Of a stretch of 64,000 nt of DNA, positions 1 to 8,567 are shown piece after piece; the stretch's first letter is position 1, and every line of letters starts with the position of its first letter. The position numbers were made by a program, and so were the translations under genes. Under the pieces are notes generated by a model. The model did not search any database, had not been told where the DNA came from, and saw only the letters and a list, made by a program, of their open reading frames with translations. The stretch is from positions 124,001 to 188,000 of the forward strand of contig JAQXDE010000014.1 in NCBI GenBank assembly GCA_029251525.1, given 5' to 3'. The stretch is from Saprospiraceae bacterium (lineage in GTDB: Bacteria; Bacteroidota; Bacteroidia; Chitinophagales; Saprospiraceae).

Positions 1-136
1 TTGCATCATAAAATACAGACAATGCCGTAGATTTTTTACCACTATACATTAACATATTTACAAACTGAGTCACCATTGGATCATTATATCTTGGATCTGG
101 AGCAATGACTCTTAATTTTGGCTTTCTTTTACGCAT
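1..136 (-). CDS. rpsG: 30S ribosomal protein S7, N-terminal part (cut by window edge)
   Basis: The reverse strand from 136 reads [19 protein letters not shown], then a segment matching the start of bacterial S7, and runs off the left edge after 45 codons. S7 binds the 3' major domain of 16S rRNA and nucleates assembly of the small-subunit head. It lies 92 bases downstream of rpsL in the same orientation, the normal order of the str operon (rpsL-rpsG-fusA), so both probably use the rpsL promoter. Only the N-terminus is visible; the rest of the protein cannot be judged. Confidence 0.93.
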   Translation of the reverse strand, partial: MRKRKPKLRVIAPDPRYNDPMVTQFVNMLMYSGKKSTALSVFYDA

Positions 137-228
137 CTTATTGTGAATTGTTGATTGAAGATTACGATTATTTCACACTTCTAAGTTTTTCGTAATCAAA
201 TCTTTATTAAATTATTTTAATTAAAACC

Positions 229-603
229 TTACTTCTTAGGTCGTTTTGTGCCATACTTAGACCTACTCTGCAATCGATCAGTTACACCGGCTGTATCTAA
301 AGCACCACGTACAATAGTATACCGAACTCCTGGTAAATCCTTTACACGACCACCTCTTATCAATACGATTGAGTGCTCTTGCAAGTTATGGCCTTCACCT
401 GGTATGTAGCAAATTACCTCATGCCCATTAGTCAATCGAACTTTTGCAACCTTACGCAAAGCTGAGTTAGGCTTCTTAGGGGTAGTTGTATATACACGAG
501 TACAAACTCCACGTTTCTGTGGACATGCTTCTAAAGCACGGGTTTTACTCTTTACGATGATCTGCTTTCTGCCTTTACGAACAAGCTGATTAATAGTAGG
601 CAT
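229..603 (-). CDS. rpsL: 30S ribosomal protein S12
   Basis: A 124-residue protein, the normal bacterial S12 length, with the signatures [45 protein letters not shown] and [16 protein letters not shown]12 sits at the decoding centre of the 30S subunit and contributes to translational accuracy. The lysines in the TPKKPNS and GRVKDLPG motifs, whose substitution commonly gives streptomycin resistance, are wild type here. It is the first gene of the operon and is followed by rpsG. A good Bacteroidetes promoter lies about 110 bases upstream. The start at 603 gives the standard [12 protein letters not shown]-terminus. Confidence 0.98.
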   Translation of the reverse strand: MPTINQLVRKGRKQIIVKSKTRALEACPQKRGVCTRVYTTTPKKPNSALRKVAKVRLTNGHEVICYIPGEGHNLQEHSIVLIRGGRVKDLPGVRYTIVRGALDTAGVTDRLQSRSKYGTKRPKK

Positions 604-710
604 AAATACGTATTTTTATATTTTTATTAAAAATCTTCTAAACTATACAAAAAAACCTTGGTTTTAATGGTTTTTTTACGTCTTTCTTCAAGCGTTTCTT
701 AAAGCGAGTG

Positions 711-741
711 CAAAGATATATTTATTTCTCTTCTTATCAAA
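711..741 (-). promoter_or_regulatory. Bacteroidetes-type promoter of rpsL-rpsG
   Basis: On the minus strand there is a -33 element TTTG (741-738), a 19-base spacer and a -7 element TATCTTTG (718-711). This fits the Bacteroidetes primary-sigma consensus TTTG / TAnnTTTG exactly. Transcription would start near 705, leaving a 5' leader of roughly 100 bases before rpsL. Confidence 0.75.
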
Positions 742-877
742 AGTTTATGACAAAATAATTAAACGTTTTTGAGTTTTTTTTCTTTTTCAACTTTACTCTT
801 ACATTTGGGTGTTATTTAATCCGGATTTAATAGTCTCCATAAATTTCCTATTTGGTTATTTTTCCAAAATTAAACAC

Positions 878-1324
878 ATGAATATTTCAGTAAGAAAGGC
901 AAATGCCAATGATTTAAATGCAATTTACAATCTAGTAGTGGAACTTGCAGTTTACGAAAAAGAACCTGATGCTGTAACAGCTACTTTAGCAGACTATGAA
1001 AAAAACTTTAGTTCTCTAGTCTTTCAATCCTTAGTCGCGGAACAAAATGGCAGAATAATAGGAACTTGTGTTTACTATCTTACCTGGAGCACATGGAAAG
1101 GCAGGATGATCTATTTAGAAGATTTCGTGGTAACAGAATCACATCGTAAAAAGGGTATTGGACAGTTGTTGTTTGACCGATTTTTAACTGAGGCTAAAAA
1201 TATGAATGCAACAAGTGTAAAATGGCAAGTTTTAAATTGGAATGAACCTGCTATTCAATTCTATGAAAAAAACAACGCAATTATAGAAAAAGAATGGTGG
1301 AATGGAAAACTAATATTCAGTTAG
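878..1324 (+). CDS. GNAT family N-acetyltransferase
   Basis: 148 residues from the ATG at 878; the reading frame is open upstream to 809, but MNISVRKANANDLNAIYNLV is the normal GNAT N-terminus, so I choose the internal start. The acetyl-CoA loop is visible in VVTESHRKKGIGQLLFDRFL (the R/Q-x-x-G-x-G/A motif appears as RKKGIG), followed by the beta-alpha unit WQVLNWNEPAIQFYEKNNA typical of the spermidine/diamine acetyltransferase-like branch. Family members move an acetyl group from acetyl-CoA to an amine. The substrate cannot be read from sequence. The gene is a monocistron, divergent from rpsL. Confidence 0.88.
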   Translation: MNISVRKANANDLNAIYNLVVELAVYEKEPDAVTATLADYEKNFSSLVFQSLVAEQNGRIIGTCVYYLTWSTWKGRMIYLEDFVVTESHRKKGIGQLLFDRFLTEAKNMNATSVKWQVLNWNEPAIQFYEKNNAIIEKEWWNGKLIFS

Positions 1325-1577
1325 ATTTACAATTTTCATATTGACGAAAGTTTTAGCGGTTTTCATATTGAATAACTGAATCACCTCGTTAATCTATTAA
1401 GAAATGAAAAAACCGTAAACTATTTTCAAAGGACTCTTTTATTATTGATAAACTCTTCTAATTAATCTTAACAACAAATACCATTTCCGAGTCCTAATCA
1501 TACTTCCATACTTCCATATTTTCTTTAATTTAATTAAATATTTTGAAGTAGAATATACAAATAGTTTCTTATATTCG
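1325..1577. other. Noncoding spacer upstream of a candidate RNA
   Basis: No coding frame of note. It is AT-rich and holds a possible weak promoter (TTTG at 1542-1545 and TATATTCG at 1570-1577, spacer 24, longer than ideal) just before the candidate RNA. Confidence 0.3.
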
Positions 1578-1728
1578 CCCCCCCTAAACCTTCACTCTTT
1601 TTTACTCTTAAAAGTTCACTGAATTTTCGACCGAAAAACAGTGTTAAAAGTTAATCAAAATTCCGAAATCAAGAAATAGTGTTTCATAGTGTGAGGGGTA
1701 ACCAATCGGATTGGTTGCCTCTTTTTTT
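1578..1728 (+). ncRNA. Candidate structured small RNA ending in an intrinsic terminator
   Basis: About 150 bases with no ORF. A strong internal hairpin pairs CACTG (1617-1621) with CAGTG (1639-1643) and TTTTCG with CGAAAA around a two-base loop. Weaker long-range pairings can be drawn between the C-rich 5' end (CCCCT, then CAC, ACU, CUU) and the 3' part (AAG, AGU, GUG, AGGGG), giving a rod-like shape. The 3' end is a GC-containing hairpin followed by seven T on the plus strand, yet no plus-strand gene lies within the preceding 360 bases. A 6S-like RNA is one possibility by size and shape, but I see no decisive family motif. The alternative is a long structured 3' UTR of the acetyltransferase gene. 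Confidence 0.4.
1691..1728 (+). terminator. Rho-independent terminator of the candidate RNA
   Basis: GAGG...AACCAAT pairs with ATTGGTT...CCTC, followed by TTTTTTT at 1722-1728. The T-run is only on the plus strand; read from the minus strand the stem is followed by a C-rich tract, so it does not serve the convergent prenyl synthase gene. Confidence 0.75.
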
Positions 1729-1745
1729 GATCATAATCTTAACCT

Positions 1746-2723
1746 TCATACTTCTCTTCCCATCAATTCGTGTGATAGACCAATCAAGACTTTTTTCCTT
1801 TCATCACCTACATTAACTGCTTCTAAATGTTCAAATGCCAACTTTAGATACTTTTCCATTAAAGACTCTGCAACTTCTCGGACATGCAATTGATTGAAAA
1901 TCGACTTTACCTCTTTAATTTTAATATTTTCATCGGATGATTCAGTTGACAAGAGAGTATACAATCTAGATCGTTGACTATCACTTCCTAGTTCTAGCGC
2001 CTTTATCACCAAAAATGTCTTTTTATTTTGAATTATATCACCTCCTACTTTTTTCCCAAATTTATCTGGATCACCATAAGTATCTAGAACATCATCCTGC
2101 AATTGAAAAGCAATCCCAATATTTCTCCCAAACTCATATAGGTGGTCTGAATCTTCATTAAAAGCACCACCTATAATTGCTCCAATTTTTAGCCCACCAG
2201 CAATTAAAACAGCTGTCTTTTGCTCAATCATTTTTATGTATTCATCAATTGATACATTATCCCGCGTTTCAAAATTCATATCATATTGCTGCCCTTCACA
2301 TACCTCGATAGCTACTTGATTGAAAGTCTTCATTACTTTTGTAATTTTAGCTTTATCGTCTAATTGCAATAAAAACTCATAAGCATAAACCAACATTACA
2401 TCTCCTGATAGAATCCCTGTATTTTGATTATACTTAACATGAACAGTTGGTTTTCCTCTTCGAAGAGGAGCCTCATCCATAATATCGTCATGCAAAAGAC
2501 TAAAATTATGGAAAACCTCAATAGCCATGGAAGCTGGCAAAGCTTGTGCTATATTTTCATTGAAAAGGTTGCACCCCATCAGGAGTAAAACTGGTCGTAT
2601 TCTTTTGCCACCTAGGCTTAGAATATAATTAATTGGCTCATATAAACCAGTTGGCTTTTTATTAAACTGATTATCGTTCAAATATTTCTTAAAATGTGAT
2701 TGAAGTTCGACAACATCATGCAT
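1746..2723 (-). CDS. Polyprenyl (geranylgeranyl/farnesyl-type) diphosphate synthase
   Basis: 325 residues of the trans-isoprenyl diphosphate synthase family, which condenses isopentenyl diphosphate with allylic diphosphates to supply precursors for quinones, carotenoids and carrier lipids. Both metal-binding aspartate motifs are present: DDIMD at residues 79-83 in the segment HNFSLLHDDIMDEA, and DDVLD at 210-214 in FQLQDDVLDTYGD. GGKRIRPVL (38-46) is the substrate-binding N-terminal motif. The first motif has no two-residue insertion, and Phe74 lies five residues before it. Known chain-length rules then suggest a short C15-C20 product rather than a long-chain quinone tail, but this is inference. 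It appears monocistronic. Confidence 0.92.
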   Translation of the reverse strand: MHDVVELQSHFKKYLNDNQFNKKPTGLYEPINYILSLGGKRIRPVLLLMGCNLFNENIAQALPASMAIEVFHNFSLLHDDIMDEAPLRRGKPTVHVKYNQNTGILSGDVMLVYAYEFLLQLDDKAKITKVMKTFNQVAIEVCEGQQYDMNFETRDNVSIDEYIKMIEQKTAVLIAGGLKIGAIIGGAFNEDSDHLYEFGRNIGIAFQLQDDVLDTYGDPDKFGKKVGGDIIQNKKTFLVIKALELGSDSQRSRLYTLLSTESSDENIKIKEVKSIFNQLHVREVAESLMEKYLKLAFEHLEAVNVGDERKKVLIGLSHELMGREV

Positions 2724-3083
2724 AAGTGAAGGAGGATAATTTAGGTTAAGGTAATAAATAAAGTAAAGTAATAATCCATCCCCAAAAAAGTTTAGGATTA
2801 TTTTCTTTTTCCAAAAGAATAATTCACTAACATACGAAAGGCTGACGAAAAAACTTTTTAAATATTAACAAAACAGGCTAGATCATTTTTTTTACTTTGC
2901 TAGCATCTCCTACCTCCCTACTAGAACCTCACACAAAAAAAGCTACAATCTTCCGAACTAACATTATTGTTCAATAGATAATATCAAAAAAATAATTCCA
3001 TATTTCACCTAATAAATTAAGCATTTTTGCTTGTAACAAATAAATTTAATCGTCGTTTCAATTTGGTACCTACAACTACAACA
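2724..3083. other. Intergenic region between divergent genes
   Basis: About 360 bases between the prenyl synthase (minus) and the response regulator (plus). It must carry both promoters, but I find no clean TTTG/TAnnTTTG pair and no other structure. Confidence 0.3.
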
Positions 3084-3533
3084 ATGGAAAAAAAAATTAG
3101 ACCTGTGAATGTATTACTTGTGGAGGATAATCCAGGAGATGTAAGATTAACTCAAGAAGCATTTAAAGAAGCCAAAATATCTATCAAATTAGATGTTACA
3201 ATGGATGGAGTCGATGCAATAAAGTTTTTAAGAAAAGAAGCTGAATATTCTGATGTTAATACACCAGATTTAATACTTTTGGATTTAAATCTGCCAAAAA
3301 AAGATGGTAGAGAGGTTTTAAAGGAAATTAAAACTGACAACCTATTAAAGAAGATACCAGTAGTTGTATTAACGACTTCAAATGCTGAACAAGATATTAT
3401 GAAGAGCTACAACCTACATGTAAACTGCTACATTAATAAACCAGTTGATTTTGAAAAATTTTTCGATATTATCCAAAAAATAGAGGAATTCTGGCTTACA
3501 ACTGCTATTTTACCTACTATGAGCCGCCCGTAA
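3084..3533 (+). CDS. Single-domain response regulator (Rcp1-like)
   Basis: 149 residues from the ATG at 3084; the open frame to 3027 only adds a non-conserved leader. It is a stand-alone receiver domain: acidic pocket E14-D15 (LLVEDNPGDVRLTQEAFKE), phospho-acceptor Asp67 in LILLDLNLPKKDG, Thr97/98 in VVVLTTSN and Lys119 in CYINKP. The C-terminus matches small regulators that pair with phytochrome-like or other sensor kinases, and there is no output domain. It sits 150 bases upstream of a hybrid kinase gene whose N-terminal receiver is closely similar, which suggests a shared pathway and perhaps ancestral duplication. Confidence 0.9.
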   Translation: MEKKIRPVNVLLVEDNPGDVRLTQEAFKEAKISIKLDVTMDGVDAIKFLRKEAEYSDVNTPDLILLDLNLPKKDGREVLKEIKTDNLLKKIPVVVLTTSNAEQDIMKSYNLHVNCYINKPVDFEKFFDIIQKIEEFWLTTAILPTMSRP

Positions 3534-3684
3534 TACTAACAACATATTAAAATTCCGAGTTATTTATTGACATTGAAGCGAAAGATTGTGACCTTTAGGA
3601 AGATTAAATATAGATTTGAATTATATTTAATCTTTTTTGTTTAAGACTTTATACTCTTCGCCATTTATTGTTATACCAACAAAT

Positions 3685-5634
3685 ATGAGCAAAATATCAA
3701 AAACCCAAATTTTAATTATCGAGGATAATCCTGGAGATGTTAACTTGATAAAAGAATACTTGAAAGAAGCTTCCATTAAAGATGAGGTTATTAATGCCTC
3801 TACTTTTTTCGATGGGATGGACGCCATTAAATCAAATAATATTTCAATTGTCTTACTTGACCTATCACTTCCTGATTCCTCAGGCTTCAAAACATTGTCT
3901 AACTTTTTGGATAAACAACCGCATATTCCTGTCATAGTTTTAACAGGAACAAATAATGAAATTGTTGGAAACCAATCAATCAAAGCAGGAGCACAGGACT
4001 ATTTAGTCAAAGGACAGTTTGATGGAAAGCAATTAGGTAGATCAATAAGATATGCGATCCAACGATTCAAAGCTCAACAAAAATTAGAGGATGCTGCCAA
4101 AAAACTTTATATCAGCGAAAGTAGATATTTAGAAGCCCAGAGTATGGCAAATTTTGGGAACTGGTCTATGGATATTGTAACAAACGAAATGAAGTGGAGT
4201 GATGAAGTTTATCGAATTTTCAACTTTCAACCAAACAGTATTTCTCCTACTTATTCTGACTATATGAGCTACGTTCATTTTGAAGACAAAAACCACGTGG
4301 AGGAATTTTTCGTAAAAGCTGGCAAAGATGGAAAAACTCATAAAATCGAACATAGAATAGTTATTGAAGGCAAAACTATCAAATATATAAATATTCAAGC
4401 TAAGGTAAATTTTGATCAATTATCCGATAAGTTCTGGTTAATAGGTGGAATTCAGGACATTACTGAACGAAAAATTTCTGAACAATTAATAATTGAAAAA
4501 AACATAAATCAAAAAGTTTCTAAAATAAAAGATGAGGCATTAGCCGATTTAAGTTTTCATATTCGAACACCACTTTCATCAATCGTAAATCTTTTGTTTC
4601 TTTTAGAGAATTCAGGAACATCTGAATCTCAGACCGAATATGTTGCCGGTCTAAAAACCTCGGTAGATGATTTGTCTATCATGGTAAACAACTTGTTAAA
4701 TTTTTCTGTCTTAGTATCTGAAAAAATTACTCTAAAGACAGAAGAATTACAAATTGTTGACTTCCTCAAAAGCATAAAAAGAATCGTTAATCTTAAAGGA
4801 GATAAATCTAATCAAACAATCGAATTTGAACTAGACGAAAATCTTCCAGAGAAAATCATTAGCGACCAAAAGAAACTTACACAACTATTTTATAACATAA
4901 TAGATTTCTCTAGCAATAGAGCGGGATCTACTGGCAACATTCACGTTTCAGTAACTCAAAAAGATGTTTCGGATACTGAAATAAAACTAAGTATTCAAGT
5001 TTCAGACAATGGACAAATTATTTCCAATACTAAAGTTGAAGAACTATTAAACACAGATCAACTGCTCGAAAATTACTCCGACGATATTGATGATACTAAA
5101 AAAGAGGATCTTGGTATGGCTATAGTCGCTAAGTTGGTGGAAATTATGAAAGGGGAAATAACAATTGAAAGTAAAGATGGTAAAGGAACACAATTCAATA
5201 TCGAACTACCAATCAAAGTTGTGAAACCTACTAGTTTAACCCCTGGGGATGCTCCTGACTCTCCGCTTAAAATATTATTAGTAGAAGATCACTTCTTAAA
5301 CCAAATAGCTACTAAAAAAATATTAACTACCTGGACTGACAAAATTAGCGTAGACATTGCTGAAAATGGATTAATTGCTGTTGAAAAATTTCGAGAGCAT
5401 GGCTATGATTTGGTTTTAATGGACATGCAAATGCCCGTAATGAATGGTATTGATTCCTCCAAAAAAATTAGAGAAAGTAGTAACGTTCCTATTATTGCTC
5501 TAACCGCTAACTCTTCAAAACAAGAAGCAGATAAATGCTATACAATAGGAATAAATGCATATTTGACGAAGCCATTTAAACCTCATGATTTATATGCAAA
5601 AATCATGAGTCTAATGATTCCGGTTGACTCCTAA
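3685..5634 (+). CDS. Hybrid sensor kinase-like protein REC-PAS-HisKA/HATPase(degenerate)-REC
   Basis: 649 residues from the ATG at 3685. Order: receiver (about 7-125; E13-D14, Asp59, Thr87, Lys109 all present), a PAS_3-like domain (about 145-270), an H-box region, an ATPase-like domain (about 370-525) and a C-terminal receiver (about 535-648; VEDH, Asp580 in LMDMQMP, ALTANSS, LTKPF). No membrane segment, so cytoplasmic. The kinase core is unusual. The H-box reads LSFHIRTPL where families have SHEIRTPL, so Phe291 takes the phospho-acceptor place and His292 the adjacent Glu place. The second N-box Asn is Phe408. G1 reads DNGQII, keeping Asp441 and Gly443 but losing the second Gly. G2 begins DLGMAI. 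Both receivers look functional. It may be a pseudokinase scaffold or phospho-relay acceptor rather than an autokinase. Confidence 0.88.
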   Translation: MSKISKTQILIIEDNPGDVNLIKEYLKEASIKDEVINASTFFDGMDAIKSNNISIVLLDLSLPDSSGFKTLSNFLDKQPHIPVIVLTGTNNEIVGNQSIKAGAQDYLVKGQFDGKQLGRSIRYAIQRFKAQQKLEDAAKKLYISESRYLEAQSMANFGNWSMDIVTNEMKWSDEVYRIFNFQPNSISPTYSDYMSYVHFEDKNHVEEFFVKAGKDGKTHKIEHRIVIEGKTIKYINIQAKVNFDQLSDKFWLIGGIQDITERKISEQLIIEKNINQKVSKIKDEALADLSFHIRTPLSSIVNLLFLLENSGTSESQTEYVAGLKTSVDDLSIMVNNLLNFSVLVSEKITLKTEELQIVDFLKSIKRIVNLKGDKSNQTIEFELDENLPEKIISDQKKLTQLFYNIIDFSSNRAGSTGNIHVSVTQKDVSDTEIKLSIQVSDNGQIISNTKVEELLNTDQLLENYSDDIDDTKKEDLGMAIVAKLVEIMKGEITIESKDGKGTQFNIELPIKVVKPTSLTPGDAPDSPLKILLVEDHFLNQIATKKILTTWTDKISVDIAENGLIAVEKFREHGYDLVLMDMQMPVMNGIDSSKKIRESSNVPIIALTANSSKQEADKCYTIGINAYLTKPFKPHDLYAKIMSLMIPVDS

Positions 5635-5656
5635 TCTCTTGATTTAATATCTATAA

Positions 5657-5693
5657 AAAAAAGGTGTAATGAAGTTCATTACACCTTTTTTTA
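5657..5693. terminator. Bidirectional intrinsic terminator
   Basis: AAAGGTGTAATGAA and TTCATTACACCTTT form a perfect stem flanked by A-runs on the left and T-runs on the right. It can end both the plus-strand sensor-kinase gene and a minus-strand transcript carrying the small ORF at 5717-5842. Confidence 0.8.
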
Positions 5694-5716
5694 TGGATAT
5701 ATTCAAGAGGAAAATA

Positions 5717-5842
5717 TTATACCACACCAAGACCAATTACTCCTAAACGGCCACTAAACTTAACTTTATTTGCTTTTTTGACCATTTTAATTTTGAGCTT
5801 TTTATGAAAATCTTTGATAGATATCTTTTTCTTTTTTTCCAT
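5717..5842 (-). CDS. Candidate 41-residue basic peptide
   Basis: A short reverse-strand ORF starting MEKKKKISIKDFHKKLKIKM, followed by a basic linker and ending SGRLGVIGLGVV. The N-terminal two thirds is very lysine-rich and the C-terminus small, glycine-rich and hydrophobic. It stops 24 bases before a bidirectional terminator, which supports a real minus-strand transcript. There is no Shine-Dalgarno sequence (common in this phylum) and no clear promoter. The leader-like then glycine-rich layout recalls precursor peptides, but there is no modification or export gene nearby. I do not recognise a family; it could be chance. Confidence 0.35.
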   Translation of the reverse strand: MEKKKKISIKDFHKKLKIKMVKKANKVKFSGRLGVIGLGVV

Positions 5843-6460
5843 TTTGACTTTTTTTATTCTCTATAGGTATAAATAGAAAAGGTTAAATAAAATTGTTTTG
5901 ACCTCTAAATTTATATAATAATTTTTTAAAATTGAAAAAATAAAGAATTTAATTCCTAACAATTTTATTAACCGTAGAATATCACTTCCAACATACCTAA
6001 AACTATTTTCCATAAAAAGCTCATATAGAATAATTTCTATTTTAGCTGATTGACATTCATTCCCCAAAGGAACTAGGTCTGAGTTTCGCTTGAAATAATT
6101 TAGACTTTCGCTTTACTACAATTCGATAAAAATTCACTTAAAAAGATGAATTTTGCACTTTTGCCAGAATAACTTTCCGTACTACCTAATTATCCCAGTT
6201 TTCGAAATTTTTTATTTGTACTTAAACCCAACCAGTTTAATTTAGAGTTTCCAACTGCTATTTATTAGCAAGAAAAAAAGTCCAGTTTTACACAAAAAAT
6301 ATATTTACCACTAACTCAACATACCATTCTGAAAAGTTAGAAAACAAAAATATGGATTATATAAATATCAGGTGATACAATAAGTTAATTTCTCAACTTA
6401 CTTTTTTTTAATTTTCATTTCCTATCTTTTCAATTATTTTCCTTTTTTTAAAATACTAAA
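5843..6460. other. Noncoding AT-rich spacer
   Basis: About 620 bases with stops in all frames and no convincing hairpin or repeat. It presumably contains the promoter of the amidohydrolase gene. Confidence 0.3.
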
Positions 6461-8170
6461 ATGAAAAATCTAAAAGCTTCTTTAATATTACTTCTTTTTA
6501 CAATATACTCTTCAAGTTGCACAGAAAAAGAATCAGCTTCCATGATTTTAGTAAATGGCAAAATTGCAACATTGGATGTAAACAATCCTCGAGCCGAGGC
6601 AATCGCTTTTCAAGATGATCGCATCCTCTTAGTTGGCTCAACCAAGGAAGTAGAATCATTAAAAAATGACCAAACTAAAGTCATTGATTTAAAAGGAAAA
6701 TTCGCTATGCCTGGTTTCATTGAAGGACATGGTCATTTTTCAGGACTTGGAAAAAGTCTAATTAATTTGAATTTTCTAAAATCAAAAAACTGGCAAGAAA
6801 TTGTTGATATGGTAGCAGAAGCCGCTAAAAAAGCAAAGCCTGGAGAATGGATAGAAGGTCGAGGCTGGCACCAAGAAAAATGGAATGAAGAACTAGAACG
6901 AAATATACATGGCTACCCATATCATGATGATTTAAGCGAAGTTTCACCTAATAACCCCGTGCTTCTTCGACATGCAAGTGGACATGGTGTTTTTGCCAAT
7001 AAAAAAGCAATGGAGCTTGGCAGAATTAGTGCAGAAACTCCTAATCCAATTGGTGGAGAAATTGTAAGAGACGGTAGCGGAGAAGCAATAGGCATGTTTG
7101 AAGAGAGGGCAATGAGTTTAGTCTATGCGGCATTTAGAGAATATGAAAAAACACTTTCTCAGGATGATCTAAAAAAGAGATGGTACAAAGCTATTGACTT
7201 AGCCCAAGAAGAATGTCTAAAAAAAGGAATCACAAGTTTCCAAGATGCTGGATCAAGTTATTTAGAAATAGAAAGATATACTCACCTAGCCAAAGAGGGT
7301 AAATTTGACTTGCGACTATGGGCAATGCTTAGACATTCTTATGAAGAAATGAATGAAAACTTAGAACAATTTCCAATCATAGATGCGGGTAATCACTTTT
7401 TCACTTGTCGATCTATTAAAACAGAAGTAGATGGAGCATTAGGAAGCTACGGAGCTTGGTTGTTAAAATCTTATAATGATAAACAACACTTCGTAGGGCA
7501 GAACACTACAACTATCGAAGAAGTTACAAATATTGCTCGGTTAGCTGCAAAAAATGATTTGCAGTTATGTGTACATGCAATTGGTGATCGAGCAAATCGA
7601 GAGGTGATTAATATCTTTGAAAAAAACATTAAGGATAACCCATCAAAAGATTGGCGTTGGAGAATTGAACATGCACAGCACTTACATCCAGAGGACATTC
7701 CTAGATTTAAAAAATGGGGAATTATCGCATCTATGCAGGGAATTCATTGTACATCTGATGCACCATTTGTGGTTGATCGTTTGGGAGAAAAAAGAGCTCG
7801 AGAAGGGGCTTACCCTTGGCGCTCATTATTGGATGCAGGAGTTCTAATTGCCAATGGTACCGATGCACCTGTAGAAGATGTAGATCCTTTGGAAAGTTTT
7901 TATGCATCGGTGACTCGAAAGCGTGCAGATACAGGTATCGAGTTTTTTACGGAGCAAAAAATGACTAGAGAGGAAGGGTTGTATTCCTATACTTTGGGGA
8001 ATGCTTTTGCTGGCTTTGAAGAAAAAAATAAAGGCTCACTTGAGAAGGGAAAATTGGCAGATGTTACAGTCTTGACAAAAGATTTAAGAGATTGCGATGA
8101 TATGGAAATTTTGGAAGCAGAAGTAATTTATACGATCGTTGGAGGCGAGGTGAAATTTGAGAAATTGTAA
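6461..8170 (+). CDS. Amidohydrolase family lipoprotein (YtcJ-like, Amidohydro_3)
   Basis: 569 residues. The N-terminus is a lipoprotein signal ending in YSSSC, with the lipidated cysteine at residue 20. The rest is a metal-dependent TIM-barrel hydrolase of the YtcJ / N-substituted formamide deformylase group: N-terminal beta-sandwich strand (MILVNGKIATLD), HxH motif at His90/His92 in IEGHGHFSG, the segment TEVDGALGSYGAWLL, CVHAIGDRANREV, RIEHAQHL, and the Asp of GTDAPVEDVDPLESFYASVT. Members hydrolyse amide or amine-linked substrates using zinc; the substrate here is unknown. Lipidation places it in the cell envelope. It stands alone with long spacers on each side. Confidence 0.9.
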   Translation: MKNLKASLILLLFTIYSSSCTEKESASMILVNGKIATLDVNNPRAEAIAFQDDRILLVGSTKEVESLKNDQTKVIDLKGKFAMPGFIEGHGHFSGLGKSLINLNFLKSKNWQEIVDMVAEAAKKAKPGEWIEGRGWHQEKWNEELERNIHGYPYHDDLSEVSPNNPVLLRHASGHGVFANKKAMELGRISAETPNPIGGEIVRDGSGEAIGMFEERAMSLVYAAFREYEKTLSQDDLKKRWYKAIDLAQEECLKKGITSFQDAGSSYLEIERYTHLAKEGKFDLRLWAMLRHSYEEMNENLEQFPIIDAGNHFFTCRSIKTEVDGALGSYGAWLLKSYNDKQHFVGQNTTTIEEVTNIARLAAKNDLQLCVHAIGDRANREVINIFEKNIKDNPSKDWRWRIEHAQHLHPEDIPRFKKWGIIASMQGIHCTSDAPFVVDRLGEKRAREGAYPWRSLLDAGVLIANGTDAPVEDVDPLESFYASVTRKRADTGIEFFTEQKMTREEGLYSYTLGNAFAGFEEKNKGSLEKGKLADVTVLTKDLRDCDDMEILEAEVIYTIVGGEVKFEKL

Positions 8171-8567
8171 TCATTAAAATCAAAAATGTCATTAAAATTT
8201 AAAACCTACAAAGTGATAACTTAAAAACTACTTAGCTATTCTACTCTACAGCCCAAAGATCTTTTAGAAATGTAACATTTCTTTTTAAACATCCAAGCTT
8301 GCACCTTTAGTACGGAATCCTTATTTCACAATAACATAACTTTTTTTCATTTAACAACTAGTGAATAGTGGCTATTCAATCATTATCTTTGTACAGCTGA
8401 TTTCTTAATCTTATTATCATCTGTCGTAATAGCTAGCTAAATTTATTATTTGGTCATCATTACTTAGCTTATTAAATTCATACTTTTTTCTCAAACATTT
8501 AATTAAATTTGTCCTTCAAAATTCAGCAGGAAGTGTAGCTCAATATTTACATTTTCAACAAAACACA
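8171..8567. other. Intergenic region upstream of recN
   Basis: About 400 noncoding bases. It contains two perfect -7 elements (TATCTTTG at 8384-8391 and TAAATTTG at 8504-8511), but neither has a convincing TTTG at the right distance. Confidence 0.35.
8504..8511 (+). promoter_or_regulatory. Possible -7 element of recN promoter
   Basis: TAAATTTG matches TAnnTTTG and lies 57 bases before the recN start. No proper -33 box is visible, so this is a partial match. Confidence 0.35.

Noticed and set aside
809-877. Upstream extension of the acetyltransferase frame
   Set aside because: The added 23 residues have no family match and the GNAT fold begins at 878.
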